NCBI GenBank assembly: GCA_943789485.1
Contig: CALSUH010000006.1
Location: 1-64,000, forward strand
Reading direction: 5' to 3'
Length of the DNA stretch: 64,000 nucleotides
Source: an uncultured Pseudomonadales bacterium
Lineage (GTDB): Bacteria > Pseudomonadota > Gammaproteobacteria > Pseudomonadales > Pseudohongiellaceae
A program made the position numbers and the translations under genes. A model generated the notes under the pieces. That model made no database searches, had not been told where the DNA came from, and worked only from the letters and a program-made list of their open reading frames with translations. Every line of letters starts with the position of its first letter. The stretch's first letter is position 1. Positions 48,135-57,332 of the stretch are shown in pieces.

Positions 48135-48194
48135 ATGCTCAACCGCGCCTGGAAATTTCATTTTTCGTGGTACGGTGTGTCCAACCAATATTAG
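48135..48194 (+). pseudogene. 20-codon gene start with good ribosome site, probably truncated
   Basis: GGAGGGGCT precedes ATG 48135 and the frame MLNRAWKFHFSWYGVSNQY ends at 48194, close to the end of the convergent hydrolase gene. The strong ribosome site suggests the beginning of a lost gene. A genuine micropeptide cannot be excluded. Confidence 0.25.
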
Positions 48195-48238
48195 TAAGTC
48201 CACAAAAGTGCCGCGTGCGCAGCGCTCTCTGTCAATGC

Positions 48239-49174
48239 CTAGCGCGGGGAACGCTGCACGCTCAACCATGCAAGCATCATTTGCGTCACCAACTCAGGTC
48301 GCTCATGGTGTGGAAAGTGATTCACTCCAGGAATTGTCATCAGCGTCCAATTTTCAGCCAGATGCTCCCAAGTGTTGTTTACACCTTCAGCTAAGAGCGC
48401 AGTATCCAACAGACCATGAAATTGCAGCACCGGCGCCTGAACTTCAGGTAGCTCGAGGAAAGCACCAGAGGTGTAGGGGTCACGAGGATAGTTTGCACGA
48501 TAATAGTTCATCATTGATTCTATATTTGAGCGGCCAAAGGCTTCACTGTACTTTTCAAAAAGATCTGCATCACCTCGTGCCAACCCTGTGGCCAATATAT
48601 CGCCTGTAATGTTCTCGTGATAATCGGGCTGCTGAAAGTTGCGCGCATAAATTGAGTTTTCGTGTTGCTGCTCAAATTTTGCAAGCTCACGCACCAGGTT
48701 TGCCGGATGGGGCAGATTAAGAATAATCAGCTGCTCGGTAATATCTGGCCGCATCGCCGCCACGCTCCATGCGATACCACCGCCCCAGTCATGACCAACA
48801 ATAACTGCACTGGTTTCGCCTTCAGCTTCAACTACCGCCGCCACATCAGACACCAAAATGTCCAGCGTGTAATTCTCAATGCCTTGTGGTTGATCGCTGA
48901 GGTTATATCCCCGCGTGTCCATGGCAACAACTGTATAGTGTTCGGCCAGAGGCCCCATCTGATTGCGCCAGGTATACCAAAAGTCTGGAAAGCCATGAAT
49001 TAGCACCATTAGTGGCCCGCTGCCCATGCGCACATAATGCAAGTTCACTCCGTCATTGTCGGCGTAACGGTGCTCAACTTGTTCGTTTATATCCTGAGCA
49101 AAAACTGAATTGCTGAATAGCAATCCAAAGACAATCGTTGTGAAAAGCCGAGCTTTACGGAATTGAAGAGTCAT
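48239..49174 (-). CDS. exported alpha/beta hydrolase, epoxide hydrolase-like
   Basis: 311 residues from the ATG at 49174 (AAGGA seven bases upstream; an earlier GTG/ATG lies in frame). Signal peptide TTIVFGLLFSNSVFAQD. LIHGFPDFWYTWRNQ gives the HGxP oxyanion motif, VIVGHDWGGGIAWSVA the nucleophilic Asp, and MTIPGVNHFPHHERPE the catalytic His. A cap domain with the tyrosines YYRANYPRDPY fits epoxide hydrolases. Periplasmic location is unusual but consistent with the signal. Detoxification or catabolism of hydrophobic epoxides or esters is the likely role. Confidence 0.87.
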   Translation of the reverse strand: MTLQFRKARLFTTIVFGLLFSNSVFAQDINEQVEHRYADNDGVNLHYVRMGSGPLMVLIHGFPDFWYTWRNQMGPLAEHYTVVAMDTRGYNLSDQPQGIENYTLDILVSDVAAVVEAEGETSAVIVGHDWGGGIAWSVAAMRPDITEQLIILNLPHPANLVRELAKFEQQHENSIYARNFQQPDYHENITGDILATGLARGDADLFEKYSEAFGRSNIESMMNYYRANYPRDPYTSGAFLELPEVQAPVLQFHGLLDTALLAEGVNNTWEHLAENWTLMTIPGVNHFPHHERPELVTQMMLAWLSVQRSPR

Positions 49175-49347
49175 TAATATTTCCTTATGGCAATAATGGA
49201 TCATATCAAGATATCAAATTACGATTATAGCTTGATGTACCAGATTGCACTTTCCTTCACACTTATTTGTGCTTGTTGCCAAGCCGCCGCGGCAATTCTG
49301 GATCGTCAATCACAAGCTACCTTGGACTACTGTGTACGGCAACTCAA

Positions 49348-50454
49348 TTATCCCTGTGGGGTAACCAGGTATTTCTCACCAGTCTTCATTAAACGATAAT
49401 CCGTGACAGCCTCTTTTGTTAGCATCTCTTCCAAGTTGACCTTGCTCTTGTATGAGCTGGAAAATGTAGAAGTCAGACCACTCAACACACGTTGACGCAT
49501 GCGCGCCGTCGTTTCCATGCCAACTTTTTGCAGGAAAGGAAAAAGTAGCCAACCTGACAAAGTCCAGCCAAAGCCATAGGCTGGGGTCAGTATAGTTGCC
49601 CCCATATCGAGTCGACCGTAGATGTACATTTTCTTTTCCTGATTTGAACCGTAGCGTGAATATTCACCCATTTTTGTCACGGCAACTTTTTCCATCGCCC
49701 TGAAGCAGCTATCCACTGCTTGACCGCCACCAATGGGATCAAAGCCCAGATAGGCGCCGGTGTTGTCGATGGCTACGCGCAGCTGGTCGGAAAAATCCTC
49801 TTCAGAGGAGTTAACGATATGGCTCGCACCCAGGTTTGAAAGTAGCTCGACATGCTCAGCCTTGCGTACGATGTTGACCAGGGCAATATCGTCTTCCTGG
49901 CATATCTTGACCAGCATCTGGCCAAGGTTTGAAGCTGCAGCGGTATGGATAATGGCGCTGTGTCCTTCCATTCTTGCAGTCTCTGCAAAGCCAAGTGCAG
50001 TCATTGGGTTAACGAAGGCTGAAGCGCCGTCTTCAGAGGAGATATCTCCCAGAGGAAGACACATACCGGCATCCGCAACACAATACTGTGAGTAAGCTGA
50101 TCCCGGCACGCAGGCAACCCGCTGACCTATTAAGGCTTGTGCTGCTTCACCTTCACCTGCTGCAATCACTGTGCCTGCACCTTCATTACCTACAGGAAGC
50201 CGTAAGCCATGGCGTCCCTTCTGAGCGCTGAAGAAAGGCTCCGGCATGCTTGCAACGAATTTCCCGTCTGAATATTCCGCATTTTCGAGATCTGCAGCAC
50301 CGGTAAGGAGGGCTAGATCAGATGGATTGATGGGAGCGGCCTCCATCTGAACTAGCACCTGGTTACCTGTAGGGTCGGCATAGTTTATTGCTGCAATCTC
50401 GACGGTTAGTTTGCCATCGGCCAGTGTGCTAAATAGTTGTTTTCCTGTAGTCAT
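49348..50454 (-). CDS. zinc-free MDR-type quinone oxidoreductase
   Basis: 368 residues. GroES-like start with VLVQMEAAPINPSDLALLTG, then LPVGNEGAGTVIAAGEGEAA, and the NADPH fold in SAIIHTAAASNLGQMLVKIC. The catalytic zinc Cys/His pattern of alcohol dehydrogenases is missing, as in quinone/enoyl reductases. NIVRKAEHVELLSNLGASHI and YLGFDPIGGGQAVDSCF are consistent. Lies 12 nt downstream of a cytochrome c-like gene that is divergent from an OhrR-type regulator, which suggests induction by oxidative or electrophile stress. Confidence 0.87.
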   Translation of the reverse strand: MTTGKQLFSTLADGKLTVEIAAINYADPTGNQVLVQMEAAPINPSDLALLTGAADLENAEYSDGKFVASMPEPFFSAQKGRHGLRLPVGNEGAGTVIAAGEGEAAQALIGQRVACVPGSAYSQYCVADAGMCLPLGDISSEDGASAFVNPMTALGFAETARMEGHSAIIHTAAASNLGQMLVKICQEDDIALVNIVRKAEHVELLSNLGASHIVNSSEEDFSDQLRVAIDNTGAYLGFDPIGGGQAVDSCFRAMEKVAVTKMGEYSRYGSNQEKKMYIYGRLDMGATILTPAYGFGWTLSGWLLFPFLQKVGMETTARMRQRVLSGLTSTFSSSYKSKVNLEEMLTKEAVTDYRLMKTGEKYLVTPQG

Positions 50455-50466
50455 TTTTCCTTCTCC

Positions 50467-51060
50467 TTAGTTTTGCGCTTGCATCATTTGTTGCAATGCC
50501 GCTAATTTTTCCTGATCTTCAGCGCTCAGAGGGGGCATATCCTCACAGCGCAAATCAGTTTTTTGTAATAGTGTCAGTATGTCACGAGTGAGAGGAATGG
50601 GATCGCAGCCATGACCGGATTCGCAGACCATGTCCCACTTGGGCTCCGCCTGCGCATGGCAGGACAGGCAGTTACCGCCGAAACGGTTAACTACGTCAGC
50701 GAACCCACGAGTGAGGATTTCGGATGAAGTAGTCGTGGTGTCCATTATGAAAAATTCCCAATCATTGGTGTTAGGGCTGACACCAGGAGCGCGTTTGACC
50801 ATGATTTCACTCGGGACTAACTGAACCACAGAACCTGCTGGGTAGTCGCCCCCGTCGGCAGAGTTGGCAACAGAAAGTGTTTCTTCTAGATTGCCCAGCA
50901 GGTTATCAACAAAGAAGCCTCTTACGGGAGTCATGTCTTGAACACACTGGAAGGATTCGTTGTTTATCTCGACAACAGGCTCGTTATCTTCAGCCTGGCT
51001 AAATCCACCGAAGAAAAAGCATAGAAAGGAAATAAAGGCGGCTGAAGGGTGAATTTTCAT
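50467..51060 (-). CDS. secreted monohaem cytochrome c-like protein
   Basis: 197 residues from the ATG at 51060 (GGAG six bases upstream). Signal peptide MKIHPSAAFISFLCFFFGGF ending FSQAE. One haem site, GGNCLSCHAQAEPKWDMVCE, is followed by a second Cys pair (CESGHGC) and a C-terminal LRCEDMPPLSAEDQEKLAAL. The N-terminal domain (VEINNESFQCVQDMTPVRGF) is not a standard cytochrome fold that I recognise. First gene of the operon with the MDR oxidoreductase; periplasmic electron carrier or sensor by inference. Confidence 0.75.
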   Translation of the reverse strand: MKIHPSAAFISFLCFFFGGFSQAEDNEPVVEINNESFQCVQDMTPVRGFFVDNLLGNLEETLSVANSADGGDYPAGSVVQLVPSEIMVKRAPGVSPNTNDWEFFIMDTTTTSSEILTRGFADVVNRFGGNCLSCHAQAEPKWDMVCESGHGCDPIPLTRDILTLLQKTDLRCEDMPPLSAEDQEKLAALQQMMQAQN

Positions 51061-51080
51061 AAGTAGCTCCAATTGGTTTA

Positions 51081-51150
51081 TTTTGCGCGCAAAGTAATAT
51101 TGAAAGTTTAGAGAATCAGACTTGCCTTGTCAATTACTTTGCGTGCAAAA
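51081..51150. promoter_or_regulatory. paired inverted operator between cytochrome operon and marR
   Basis: TTTTGCGCGCAAAGTAAT at 51081-51098 is matched in inverted orientation by ATTACTTTGCGTGCAAAA at 51133-51150 (one mismatch). Each half contains a TTTGCRYGCAAA palindrome, as bound by MarR/OhrR dimers. The two sites lie over the divergent promoters, and the second reaches the first ATG of the regulator. Confidence 0.75.
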
Positions 51151-51614
51151 TGATGTCTATGAAGAAGAACAAAAATCAACAAAGTGAGCCATCAGAACTG
51201 GATCTGGACCGCCAGGTCTGTCATTCCCTGTACTCAGCTGCTAACGCTTTAGTGCGCGCCTATCGACAGACGCTAGAAAAGCTCGACCTCACATACCCGC
51301 AATATGTAGTGATGATGAGCCTTTGGCAAAGGGACGGCGTGAGTATCTCGGATCTAGCTCAGCACACCCGTTTCGACGCAGGCACCCTGACTCCTTTGTT
51401 AAGACGTCTGCAAGACAAGAACTTGATTGATGTAAAGGTGGCTGAAGGTGATGAGCGCTGCAAGGTAGTCTCTGTATCAAGACAGGGTCGTTCCCTGAAA
51501 AAGTCAGCAGAGAAAGTCCCCGGTCAGATCGCCTGTGCTGTGGATATGCCAGTGGAGGACGCATTGAAATTGAAAGGGCTTTGCGAAACACTGGTAGCAA
51601 AACTTAAGCGGTGA
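51150..51614 (+). CDS. MarR-family regulator, OhrR-like with N-terminal Cys
   Basis: 154 residues from ATG 51150; ATG 51159 is an alternative that would leave the operator outside the coding region. RQVCHSLYSAANALVRAYRQ has the reactive-Cys position of OhrR (Cys near residue 24). LDLTYPQYVVMMSLWQRDGV and ISDLAQHTRFDAGTLTPLLR form the winged helix, followed by DERCKVVSVSRQGR. OhrR proteins are released from DNA when this Cys is oxidised by organic hydroperoxides. Divergent from the cytochrome/MDR operon with shared operators, so it probably represses that operon and itself. Confidence 0.9.
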   Translation: MMSMKKNKNQQSEPSELDLDRQVCHSLYSAANALVRAYRQTLEKLDLTYPQYVVMMSLWQRDGVSISDLAQHTRFDAGTLTPLLRRLQDKNLIDVKVAEGDERCKVVSVSRQGRSLKKSAEKVPGQIACAVDMPVEDALKLKGLCETLVAKLKR

Positions 51615-51746
51615 TATCTATCCTCTAAGTAATAAACTTGCAAAAGTAATTCTCGGAACTCTATTGCCGTGTTGCTGATTCGCCAAAAATAAAGTGGGCA
51701 GATCTATTTGTTGGCAGAATTAACCGGGATTTAATCGCATTCCATA

Positions 51747-51847
51747 ACACACTTCTTAACACGCTCTGGTTTCGCCTTTTTAACTCATTGATTTAAATAA
51801 CGAATCGGTCACGCGGTCTACTGAGAATCCTCGTGTCGATGGTTCGA
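51747..51847 (+). pseudogene. tRNA-Phe 3' remnant R7 with arm
   Basis: ACACAC-TTCT-TAACACGC at 51747-51764, then 71 nt to CTACTGAGAATCCTCGTGTC and GATGGTTCGA, ending at 51847. The intervening arm (TTTAACTCATTGATTTAAAT, then AACGAATCGGTCACGCGG) matches R6 closely. The 3' acceptor and CCA are absent. No hairpin chain follows. The rest of the 500-nt gap to 52117 holds nothing I recognise. Confidence 0.8.
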
Positions 51848-52116
51848 CCATTCAAAACAATCGCCATAGTCATAGCAATAAATAGACGACTTAGCTCGTC
51901 ACATATTGGATATCGTATTCTCAGGGCACCAATTATCTCTTAGAACCATACCGGACACATAGATAACACTTTTTGCGCGAATGGATTCGTTCCCACTGGC
52001 TCCACCTGCTCTGCGCTTTTGCACGAAATCGAGCAATACATAGCACATTTGTTTTTATGTTATGCTCAGCGTCATTCTACATAAGATCAATAACAATCTA
52101 GAGAGAGATAGAATTA

Positions 52117-53154
52117 ATGCCAGATTTTTTTATCGGCATCGGTGAACTTCTGAACGGTTCATTCTTACAAAGTGGCGCACTTTGGACTCTTACCAATGTG
52201 CCTGGCTTCCCTCCCATCATTCAAACTGTGCATATTCTGGGCATCGCCGTTGTCATGGGAACAGTGGCGTTCATGAGCTTGAGAATTCTAGGGCTAGCTG
52301 CTCCCTCTCAAAACATTAGTGAAATGACCCAGCGGGTACTGCCGTGCTTCTGGATTGCCCTAGCTATCATGATCATCTCCGGAGCGTTCTTCGTCTTCGG
52401 GCGCCCCAATCGCTACTTCAATAATCCGGTATTCGCCGCGAAGATGGCATTCCTGCTCCCCTTGCTGCTGATGATGGTCGTCTATCAATTTATGAGTAAA
52501 CGCGAGGAAAACTATTGGCAGCTTAATACTCAACGAATTCTAGTTTCACGCGCTATCGCAGTTCTTTCCCTTCTCGCATTATTAATGCTATGCACAGCGG
52601 GGCGCTGGATAGCCTATTTCGAATACATCGAATTTCCTTTGTGGTATCTGGAACCCTATGACGACGGCCAGGAATACCCGTTCTGGATTCAAGTTGAGAA
52701 TTGGCCACTCTCTCAACTCATCGCCGGAACGAATTGGTTTCCGACGATAGAAACCATTCATGTAATCGCGGCAACGTTTATGCTGGGCTCGATTCTCTGG
52801 GTCGACCTGCGCCTGCTTGGAGTTGGTGCAACAGCTTACTCAATCTCAACGCTTAATCGTGAATTAGTACCCTGGGCCTGGGGAGCTTTCACCGTGGCAG
52901 TAATAACTGGTCTTGGAATGTTCATAACCCGCGCTGACTCACATCTTGAAAACCCTGCCTTTCAATCAAAACTCGTGCTTTTGGTTCTGGCTGGAATCAA
53001 CATGGCCTATTTCCATTTCAAACTGTACAAAAACATAGAACAGTCCGATAGTAGTGAAAACATTCCTACGCAAATCAAAATTGCTGGCGGCTTATCACTC
53101 TTTCTTTGGGCTGGCGTGATGTTGGGTGGTCGGTGGATTGGTCATATTATTTAA
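52117..53154 (+). CDS. DUF6644-type membrane protein, internally duplicated
   Basis: 345 residues with two similar halves, each with about four helices: PPIIQTVHILGIAVVMGTVA ... SLRILGLAAP and FPTIETIHVIAATFMLGSIL ... VDLRLLGVGA. In each half a His follows the IQT/IET start and an LRLLG motif ends the second helix. NRYFNNPVFAAKMAFLLPLL and SHLENPAFQSKLVLLVLAGI are the matching third-helix regions. Function unknown; the conserved His and Arg could bind haem or quinone. Stand-alone gene. Confidence 0.68.
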   Translation: MPDFFIGIGELLNGSFLQSGALWTLTNVPGFPPIIQTVHILGIAVVMGTVAFMSLRILGLAAPSQNISEMTQRVLPCFWIALAIMIISGAFFVFGRPNRYFNNPVFAAKMAFLLPLLLMMVVYQFMSKREENYWQLNTQRILVSRAIAVLSLLALLMLCTAGRWIAYFEYIEFPLWYLEPYDDGQEYPFWIQVENWPLSQLIAGTNWFPTIETIHVIAATFMLGSILWVDLRLLGVGATAYSISTLNRELVPWAWGAFTVAVITGLGMFITRADSHLENPAFQSKLVLLVLAGINMAYFHFKLYKNIEQSDSSENIPTQIKIAGGLSLFLWAGVMLGGRWIGHII

Positions 53155-53201
53155 GTATTGGAGATTAGATTACGGACTAACAATTTAAAAGGCGGAACAG
53201 C

Positions 53202-53744
53202 ATGAACAAACAATCTAAGCACTTTTTATTGATACCCAGAATGTCCTTATCGTTAGCAGCACTGCTCAGTGCTTCAACAGGAGCTTTTGCGCAATAGGCC
53301 GAAGCGCCGACTTAGTACCGGGAAGCCCTCGATGCATTAAGCCGTAACGAGGCAGGTTCACTTGAAGGTGATTCCGAGGATCAGCCTAGTGCTGAGGAAC
53401 TCGTTCTTAGCGCACCGGCTAATGAGCCTACACTAGCACCAGACGAATCCATGTGGTGGATGCAACAGTTGCCTTTGCTGATCCAGTACAGGTATGCGAA
53501 GAAGTATCAGATTGGCAACCCACGATACTTATGCAACGTACTGGCGGTGATCTGAGTAAGCATCAATGGGCTCAAGCGTTAGAAATCCGGCCCGGCAGAG
53601 CCACAAGGAATCGGAGTGGGAGGTGCAGTGCCGGAATCCATACTGTCCCAGGCTCGACGCATTGAACAATATTACCGGGGCCAGCAGGCAGACTGGGCTA
53701 CGAAAAATATTAGCCAGCTGTGCGGGCCACAGGTAGCACCCTAG
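53202..53744 (+). pseudogene. broken exported protein with two early TAG codons and a frameshift
   Basis: ATG 53202 opens a clear signal peptide (PRMSLSLAALLSASTGAFAQ), followed at once by TAG, five codons, then TAG. The same frame continues YREALDALSRNEAGSLEGDS, AEELVLSAPANEPTLAPDES to a frameshift near 53455. A second frame gives VDATVAFADPVQVCEEVSDW and QPTILMQRTGGDLSKHQWAQ, and a third ends RRIEQYYRGQQADWATKNIS at 53744. I do not recognise the family. Both early stops are amber. Confidence 0.6.
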
Positions 53745-53817
53745 AAAATAGAACACTGGAAATACGCGGTTCAAGCGCGTTAATTCTTAGCTTAAAAATT
53801 ACAATGGAGAGCTTACG

Positions 53818-54126
53818 ATGAATTCGAAACCCAGACTAACGATTGCAATTCTTTGCGCTGGTCTTCTTTTTCCTGCTATAGCAAATAGCCAAGAATTGAG
53901 AACTGTCTTTCTCACCGAAATCACTAAAGACGATGCAGCAGGAATGCTCTTTCAGCGCAATGATGTAACAGAAACTACACACCCAGATGGTCACGAGACT
54001 GCAAGTCTAACTTCGATGGCTAGTAGCGATGGAAAATTTCATAGTGGCATGTATCGCTCCACTATAACTCGCTTCGAGATCAGCGAGCCTTACGGTGTCG
54101 ATGAATTTTTGTATTTTCTTAGCTAG
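53818..54126 (+). pseudogene. exported cupin-like protein, 3'-truncated
   Basis: 102 codons: signal peptide (AILCAGLLFPAIANSQE), then FHSGMYRSTITRFEISEPYG and VDEFLYFLS, which looks like the first half of a cupin barrel (EFxYFLxG), cut off just before the metal-binding turn. The break is followed within 50 nt by a REP-like motif and a fragment of another gene, so a deletion or insertion event joined them. Confidence 0.6.
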
Positions 54127-54173
54127 TGCATTCTCTCTATACTGTAGTTGTTATTTTGCGTATAACCAAAACT

Positions 54174-54195
54174 ACTGTATTTTTACTCTGATCCC
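54174..54195 (+). repeat. REP-like 22-nt motif, copy 3
   Basis: ACTGTATTTTTACTCTGATC plus CC, one substitution from copies 1 and 2. It lies exactly between two truncated genes. Confidence 0.6.
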
Positions 54196-54201
54196 ATTTA
54201 T

Positions 54202-54306
54202 CGCAAGCAGGACATCGCGGTAAATACCGGCGCAGGACAAGTCAATTTAACACCGGCATTAAAACCCAGTCGCGGCACTAATCTTTATGTCTTCGCCCTT
54301 CCATGA
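54202..54306 (+). pseudogene. C-terminal fragment of a quinoprotein dehydrogenase
   Basis: Thirty-odd codons reading NTGAGQVNLTPALKPSRGTN then LYVFALP and stop at 54304-54306. The ending parallels the LIVFALPQ end of the intact quinoprotein downstream, so it is the tail of a lost paralogue. Confidence 0.5.
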
Positions 54307-54322
54307 TCGTACGAGGTAATCG

Positions 54323-56284
54323 ATGCTTATAACTCAAAGAAAAATGCTTTTTCTTTGCTTGCTGCCTATAGCGCTAGTCACCTGTGCAGAAAAACAGGAT
54401 GCTCAAGAAGACACTTACCTGGGCCAATGGCGGCATGCTGGTGGTAATCACTTCTCGGAAAAGTACACTGCCCTCGAGCAAATCGATGTCAACAATTTCA
54501 GCGATATGGAAATAGCCTGGCGCTGGCAATCAGCCGATACGCGCATCCCTGAAGAACTGCACTATTCCACCGGTGACTACCGCGCCATACCGTTGGTCAT
54601 CGAGGGCGTCATGTACGTGAATACCAACCATGGACAGATCGTCGCTATGAACCCTGGTACGGGGGAAGAGCTCTGGGTGTTCGACCCAGAAAGCTATCGT
54701 TTCGGGCCACCCCTGTTTTCTCCGGCGCAGACCCGCGGCATTGAGTACTGGACCGATGGTGAGATCGAACGCTTGTTTGTTGCCACCCTCGGCAAGCAGT
54801 TAGTGTCCATCGATATCGACACCGGACAACCCGATCCAAATTTTGGTGACGGTGGCTATGTCGACCTGAAGAATGATTTCGGCAAGCTCGAATTTGAAAT
54901 GAACAACATCACCCACGGCGCCCCACCCATCGCCGTAGGCACCTCGGTCATTGTCGGTTCCAAGATTTATGACTACACCATGAATAATCGTAGCCCACCC
55001 GGCCACGTACGTGCCTACGATACCTACACTGGCCAGTTTAAGTGGCGCTTTAACACGATTCCTCAAGAGGGCGAAGCCTATAACGAAACCTGGGAGGATG
55101 ATTCCTGGCGCGTGGCGGGCAACACCAACGTCTGGACTTTTATGTCTGCCGACGATGAAGCAGGCATTGTCTATTTGCCCGTTTCTACACCCACTAATGA
55201 CTACTGGGGTGGTTTTCGCCTCGGCGAGAATGTCTATGCCGAATCTCTGGTAGCTCTAGACGCCGAGACGGGTGAACGACTCTGGCATTTCCAGACTGTG
55301 CATCACGGCCTTTGGGATTACGACATCGCCTCCGCGCCAAACCTCGTGGACATCGAGGTGGATGGCCGCCCTATCAAGGCCGTTGCCCAAGTCTCCAAGA
55401 CTGGCTGGACCTACGTGTTCGACCGTCTCACCGGCGAGCCAGTCTGGCCCATCGAGGAACGTCCGGTGCCGCCTAGCAATGTCCCAGGTGAACGTACTCA
55501 TCCTACCCAACCTCATCCAACCTGGCCTTTAGCCTTTGAACGCCAGGGCATGACTGAGGAAGACTTGATCGACTTCACTCCGGAGATCGCTGCACAAGCC
55601 CTGGAGATGGCGCAAAATTTTGTTCTGGGCCCGATCTTTACACCTCCTGTGGTGGCAGGGACCAATGGCAAACTCGCTACCCTCTTCCTGCCGGGTGCCG
55701 GTGGGGGTGCGAGCTTCTCAGGGGCTAACATCGATCCGGAAACCAATATTCTTTACGTGCCTTCCCAGACCCGGCCCTATGCGATGTCGCTGGTTGAACC
55801 ACCGCCGGGTACGTCAGTCTGGCCTTATGTTATCCAGGTTCAGCGCGATGTTGGTCCTCAGGGATTGCCTTTGGTAAAACCTCCCTATCGCCGTATTACC
55901 GCCATCGATCTCGATACCGGCGAGCACGTGTGGCAGATACCTTTTGGCAGAGGACCTGCTAATCACCCCGCCCTGCAACATCTGGATCTTCCCGATCTTG
56001 GCAGCAGCTTTACCGATGTCTCTGGAGAGGGTGGCCTCTTGATTACCAAGTCGCTATTAATTAGCTATCTCGCGCAAAAGGATGAGGTCGACCCAGAGGC
56101 CAAGGGCTCAATACTGGTGGCATTTAACAAGGACACTGGAGAAAAAGCTGGACAGGTCATGGTAGATCGACGCCTGCACGGACCGGTGATGAGTTATCTG
56201 CATGACGGTCAACAGTATATTGCGGTGGCTGGCGGAGGTCGTAATAACGACGCCGAATTAATCGTCTTCGCCTTGCCACAATAG
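54323..56284 (+). CDS. PQQ-dependent dehydrogenase (quinoprotein glucose dehydrogenase-like), lipoprotein
   Basis: 653 residues with a lipobox signal (PIALVTC). An eight-bladed propeller is indicated by repeated tryptophan-docking motifs: TGEELWVFDPES, TGQFKWRFNTIP, TGERLWHFQTVHHGLWDYDI, TGEPVWPIEERPVPPSNVPG and TGEHVWQIPFGRGPANHPAL. HGLWDYDIASAPNLVDIEVD is characteristic of the glucose/quinate dehydrogenase branch. Acts in the periplasm, oxidising a sugar or alcohol with electrons passed to quinone or cytochrome. AAGAGGTAATCG-type ribosome site precedes the ATG. A second, lost copy is suggested by the fragment just upstream. Confidence 0.88.
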   Translation: MLITQRKMLFLCLLPIALVTCAEKQDAQEDTYLGQWRHAGGNHFSEKYTALEQIDVNNFSDMEIAWRWQSADTRIPEELHYSTGDYRAIPLVIEGVMYVNTNHGQIVAMNPGTGEELWVFDPESYRFGPPLFSPAQTRGIEYWTDGEIERLFVATLGKQLVSIDIDTGQPDPNFGDGGYVDLKNDFGKLEFEMNNITHGAPPIAVGTSVIVGSKIYDYTMNNRSPPGHVRAYDTYTGQFKWRFNTIPQEGEAYNETWEDDSWRVAGNTNVWTFMSADDEAGIVYLPVSTPTNDYWGGFRLGENVYAESLVALDAETGERLWHFQTVHHGLWDYDIASAPNLVDIEVDGRPIKAVAQVSKTGWTYVFDRLTGEPVWPIEERPVPPSNVPGERTHPTQPHPTWPLAFERQGMTEEDLIDFTPEIAAQALEMAQNFVLGPIFTPPVVAGTNGKLATLFLPGAGGGASFSGANIDPETNILYVPSQTRPYAMSLVEPPPGTSVWPYVIQVQRDVGPQGLPLVKPPYRRITAIDLDTGEHVWQIPFGRGPANHPALQHLDLPDLGSSFTDVSGEGGLLITKSLLISYLAQKDEVDPEAKGSILVAFNKDTGEKAGQVMVDRRLHGPVMSYLHDGQQYIAVAGGGRNNDAELIVFALPQ

Positions 56285-56337
56285 AAGTTCTGCAAAGCAA
56301 CAAGCTAATAGCATCGACTTAGTCTATGGCGTTCAGC

Positions 56338-57255
56338 CTATCGTATTAGTTCGTCATAGATCTGCTCAATTCGCGTTGCCGGCATAGGCCAGTTCAGGTC
56401 TTCGATATCGATCGCTGAAACAATGGAGTCACGTGTCACACCATCATCGATCAGAATCTGCACTCGCGACAGGAGTTGGTCGAACTTGCTGCGAAATACG
56501 CGCACATCGGCTTTGCGGAGAATGGGTCCATGACCCGGAATAACCGTATCGAAATCGAGCGCTAGCAGTCTATCCAGAGTAGCAGTCCATTGTGCCGCAC
56601 TACCGCCATTGGCGAAATCGATAAACGGTGCCAGCGTGCTGCCGTCCAGTCTTTCCCCCCAGACAAAGAGATCACCTGTGTGAACGGCGCCCAGTTGCGG
56701 GAAAAAGATCACCGAGTCACCGTCGGTGTGGCCGCGGCCAAAGTGATGTGATTGAACCTCCTGACCACCTAGGAATATCGTTGCGCTCTGCTCGAACAGA
56801 ATTTCCGGCACGCCAGGAAGGTCGTTGGCCAACATATTTTTACGCACATTGCGATGCGCAACGACTTGCGCCGCCGGCATAAAACTCGCATTGCTACCGG
56901 CGTGATCGGCATGATGATGAGTGTTTAACACATAGCGAACCGGTTGCGACGTCACCCGCCTCACCATTTCCATGATGTCCAGGTAACTGTAGGAAAACTT
57001 GTTATCCACTATTAATACGCCATCTTCAGTCACTAGCACCGCCACGTTACCTCCGGACATGCCACCATCAAATCCAGGGATCACATAGAGGTTTTCTTTA
57101 TCGGCTACCGCGTGAATCAGCATCCTTTGTTGTTGTTCCGCCGTCAAGGTGGGGCGCTGCTGAGCGTTCACGGTCTGATAGAAACCCATAGCTGAAATCA
57201 GCAATGCGAGTAACTGGAGACTGAGTCGGTGCGTGGTCAGGGATGGTTTGGGCAT
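56338..57255 (-). CDS. exported MBL-fold metallo-hydrolase
   Basis: 305 residues. Signal peptide LLALLISAMGFYQTVNAQQR. Zinc ligands: NTHHHADHAGSNASF (HxHxDH), HHFGRGHTDGDSVIFFP (second-site His), HTGDLFVWG (bridging Asp), and VIPGHGPILRKADV (last His). The arrangement with YVIPGFDGGMSGGNVAVLVT resembles periplasmic quinoprotein-relay SoxH-like or subclass B3-like hydrolases. It converges on the quinoprotein gene, and such pairs are frequent, though a functional link is not proven. Confidence 0.88.
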   Translation of the reverse strand: MPKPSLTTHRLSLQLLALLISAMGFYQTVNAQQRPTLTAEQQQRMLIHAVADKENLYVIPGFDGGMSGGNVAVLVTEDGVLIVDNKFSYSYLDIMEMVRRVTSQPVRYVLNTHHHADHAGSNASFMPAAQVVAHRNVRKNMLANDLPGVPEILFEQSATIFLGGQEVQSHHFGRGHTDGDSVIFFPQLGAVHTGDLFVWGERLDGSTLAPFIDFANGGSAAQWTATLDRLLALDFDTVIPGHGPILRKADVRVFRSKFDQLLSRVQILIDDGVTRDSIVSAIDIEDLNWPMPATRIEQIYDELIR

Positions 57256-57279
57256 GGTAAGAGCCTCGTATTAATACAT

Positions 57280-57301
57280 GGGGTCAGAGTAAATATACAG
57301 T
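57280..57301 (-). repeat. REP-like motif, reversed copy
   Basis: GGGGTCAGAGTAAATATACA plus GT, reverse complement of copies 1-3 with one substitution. It lies between the MBL gene and remnant R8. Confidence 0.6.
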
Positions 57302-57332
57302 AGTTTTGAACTGCTTCTTCAGCGAATTCATA

